From the NCBI GenBank assembly GCA_903862375.1, contig CAIOXR010000092.1, positions 1 to 7,026 of the forward strand: a stretch of 7,026 bases of DNA, given 5' to 3'. Shown here piece by piece: positions 6,367-7,026 of this stretch (position 1 is the stretch's first letter; each line of letters opens with the position of its first letter). The notes beneath the pieces are model-generated. The model was not told where the DNA came from. It searched no databases and saw only the letters and a list, made by a program, of their open reading frames with translations. The position numbers and the translations under genes are program-made. The stretch is from an uncultured bacterium. GTDB taxonomy: Bacteria; Patescibacteriota; Minisyncoccia; Phycocordibacterales; UBA9973.

Positions 6367-6537
6367 TTATACACTTCTCTCTATCAAAAAAGTTGTGGTA
6401 AAGAAACATAACCAAAGAATCGTAAACGAATTCCATAAACCATGATCTGCTTGTTTCATTTGATAAAGTATCCTTTTAGTGAATACTCTACAAATATAGA
6501 CAAGCATATCTGCCTTGTCGACAGGGCCGATACACAT
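6367..6537 (-). CDS. Possible small protein, 56 codons, unrecognised
   Basis: An ATG at 6537, directly preceded by an in-frame TAA, opens a frame to TAA at 6369-6367. The product would start MCIGPVDKADMLVYICRVF and have a hydrophobic stretch LWNSFTILWLCFFTTTFLI that could span a membrane, with a short charged end IERSV. I recognise no family. In its favour, GC is locally higher than in the flanks and the composition is protein-like. Against it, there is no Shine-Dalgarno, no convincing promoter at the right distance, and the DNA also contains a strong hairpin and half of a direct-repeat pair. It could be a remnant of a longer gene. Confidence 0.25.
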   Translation of the reverse strand: MCIGPVDKADMLVYICRVFTKRILYQMKQADHGLWNSFTILWLCFFTTTFLIERSV

Positions 6538-6615
6538 TTAGAATTTTCAAAATTATCTTGCTAGTTTTCTATGCTATTTATCTTTCCCCTCTTAAAATTT
6601 CTCTCTATCAAAAAA
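6375..6615. repeat. 17-bp exact direct repeat pair (6375-6391 and 6599-6615)
   Basis: TTCTCTCTATCAAAAAA occurs exactly at both places, 224 bp apart. After each copy the sequence continues with a GTGGT and a GTAAAGAAA element, with an extra 18 bp in the right-hand copy. This points to a diverged duplication of about 35-50 bp rather than a chance match. Confidence 0.6.
6499..6526. other. Hairpin and overlapping GTCGAC palindrome
   Basis: GACAAGCA (6499-6506), loop TATC and TGC-C-TTGTC (6511-6519) form an 8-bp stem with one bulged C. The right arm overlaps a 14-bp near-palindrome CCTTGTCGACAGGG (6513-6526; one mismatched pair). This is the most GC-rich spot in the right intergenic region. It could be an RNA structure, a protein site, or simply part of the 56-codon frame. 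Confidence 0.4.
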
Positions 6616-6966
6616 TATTAAGTGGTGTCAAAAAAATAAGTAAAGAAAATAAAAAGAAATTGAAGAATAAACTAAATGGATGACCAGAAAAAATTCAATT
6701 AGATAATTAAATATTAAGAATTAATAATGGGATAACTCACAAGATAAATCTTAGAGAAAACCAATTAAATCGAAATACACAACTATCGCTATAAAATGTT
6801 TGGTATTAACAATTCTATAGTATTAAATTTTCAATGATCTTACCTCGTTTGTATAGACTAAACCATACAAACAGAGATACTACATACTAGCATATAATGC
6901 ATAAAATGCCAATACACTAATACATAGCAATATTATATAATGAGGGAAAATAATATGCAAGAAATA
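6538..6966. other. AT-rich intergenic DNA without a supported gene
   Basis: No frame of useful length with protein-like composition is visible on either strand. Recognisable elements are a 6-bp-arm palindrome AATTTTCAAAATT (6542-6554), a TTGACA-like -35 on the minus strand (6631-6626) without a good -10, the right copy of the direct repeat, a short AAGATAAATCTT palindrome (6741-6752), and an 8-bp inverted repeat at 6847-6872. The remainder is low-complexity A/T sequence. Confidence 0.6.
6847..6872. repeat. 8-bp perfect inverted repeat
   Basis: GTTTGTAT (6847-6854) and ATACAAAC (6865-6872) are exact complements separated by 10 bp. One helical turn between half-sites is typical of operators bound by dimeric regulators. 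No T-tract follows, so a terminator is unlikely. Which gene it would serve is unknown because the window ends before any gene on the right. Confidence 0.45.
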
Positions 6967-6975
6967 TGTGGATAA
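6967..6975 (+). promoter_or_regulatory. Perfect DnaA-box 9-mer (TGTGGATAA)
   Basis: TGTGGATAA is the exact reverse complement of the consensus DnaA box TTATCCACA. It lies in an 857-bp AT-rich non-coding stretch at the window edge. Only weaker matches are nearby (TTATCCTCA at 6211-6219), so there is no box cluster within the window. Whether more boxes follow to the right cannot be seen. Confidence 0.4.
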
Positions 6976-7026
6976 GTTTGGTTTCTATCCAGTTATAATT
7001 TAATATTTTTTCTCTATATTTAATTA

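Noticed and set aside
6499..6526. Riboswitch or known small RNA at the GC-rich hairpin
   Set aside because: No conserved riboswitch core is recognisable and there is no downstream gene in the right place; only a generic hairpin can be supported.
1..7026. UGA recoded as glycine (Gracilibacteria/SR1 code)
   Set aside because: Neither long frame contains an internal UGA, glycine is written with GGN throughout, and the stop that breaks the Fic remnant is UAA.
1..7026. CRISPR array, tRNA, rRNA or insertion sequence
   Set aside because: No regularly spaced repeats, no cloverleaf with a T-loop GTTCRANNC signature, no rRNA-like segments and no transposase motifs were seen on either strand.

Overview
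The window looks like a piece of a chromosome from an AT-rich, ultra-small-cell bacterium of the Patescibacteria (candidate phyla radiation, CPR). This is an inference. It rests on a secreted protein with an N-terminal peptidoglycan-binding domain, CxxGxxFxxxTGxxC loops and a long Ser/Thr/Ala-rich beta-sandwich tail, on a beta-helix/lipase surface protein, on very low GC outside the main gene, and on start codons without Shine-Dalgarno sequences. Both large frames read without internal UGA and use GGN for glycine, so there is no sign of the UGA=Gly code of Gracilibacteria/SR1. All credible genes are on the minus strand, so the window reads from right to left.

Right part (6170-7026): about 860 bp without a convincing gene. 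It holds the putative promoter and an inverted repeat just upstream of the surface-protein gene, four TTACTA/TAGTAA boxes arranged as hairpins, one 56-codon reading frame of uncertain status, a 17-bp direct repeat pair, further inverted repeats and one perfect DnaA-box 9-mer.

Middle (4088-6169): a complete 693-residue exported protein, probably a major cell-surface or S-layer-like protein. It is followed 43 bp later by a strong intrinsic terminator (3994-4044).

Pseudogene stretch (about 3400-3980): a broken C-terminal half of a Fic-family gene that begins 15 bp past the terminator and carries a nonsense codon and a frameshift. Next to it is a short peptide resembling the tail of a RelE/ParE-type toxin. 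The stretch reads as a graveyard of toxin-like accessory genes between two surface-protein genes. A 120-bp GC-richer island with a perfect 9-bp GNRA-type hairpin follows.

Left part (1-3246): a large exported protein whose 3' end lies outside the window. It has a signal peptide, a right-handed beta-helix, a complete LCAT-family alpha/beta-hydrolase domain (Ser596, Asp816, His855) and a beta-rich C-terminal part. Its promoter matches the sigma-70 consensus perfectly and ends 6 nt before the ATG, which predicts a leaderless mRNA. Together the two intact genes make this a cell-surface locus: one likely coat or wall-associated protein and one surface enzyme predicted to act on lipid esters. The latter is notable because CPR bacteria are thought to take lipids from other cells.
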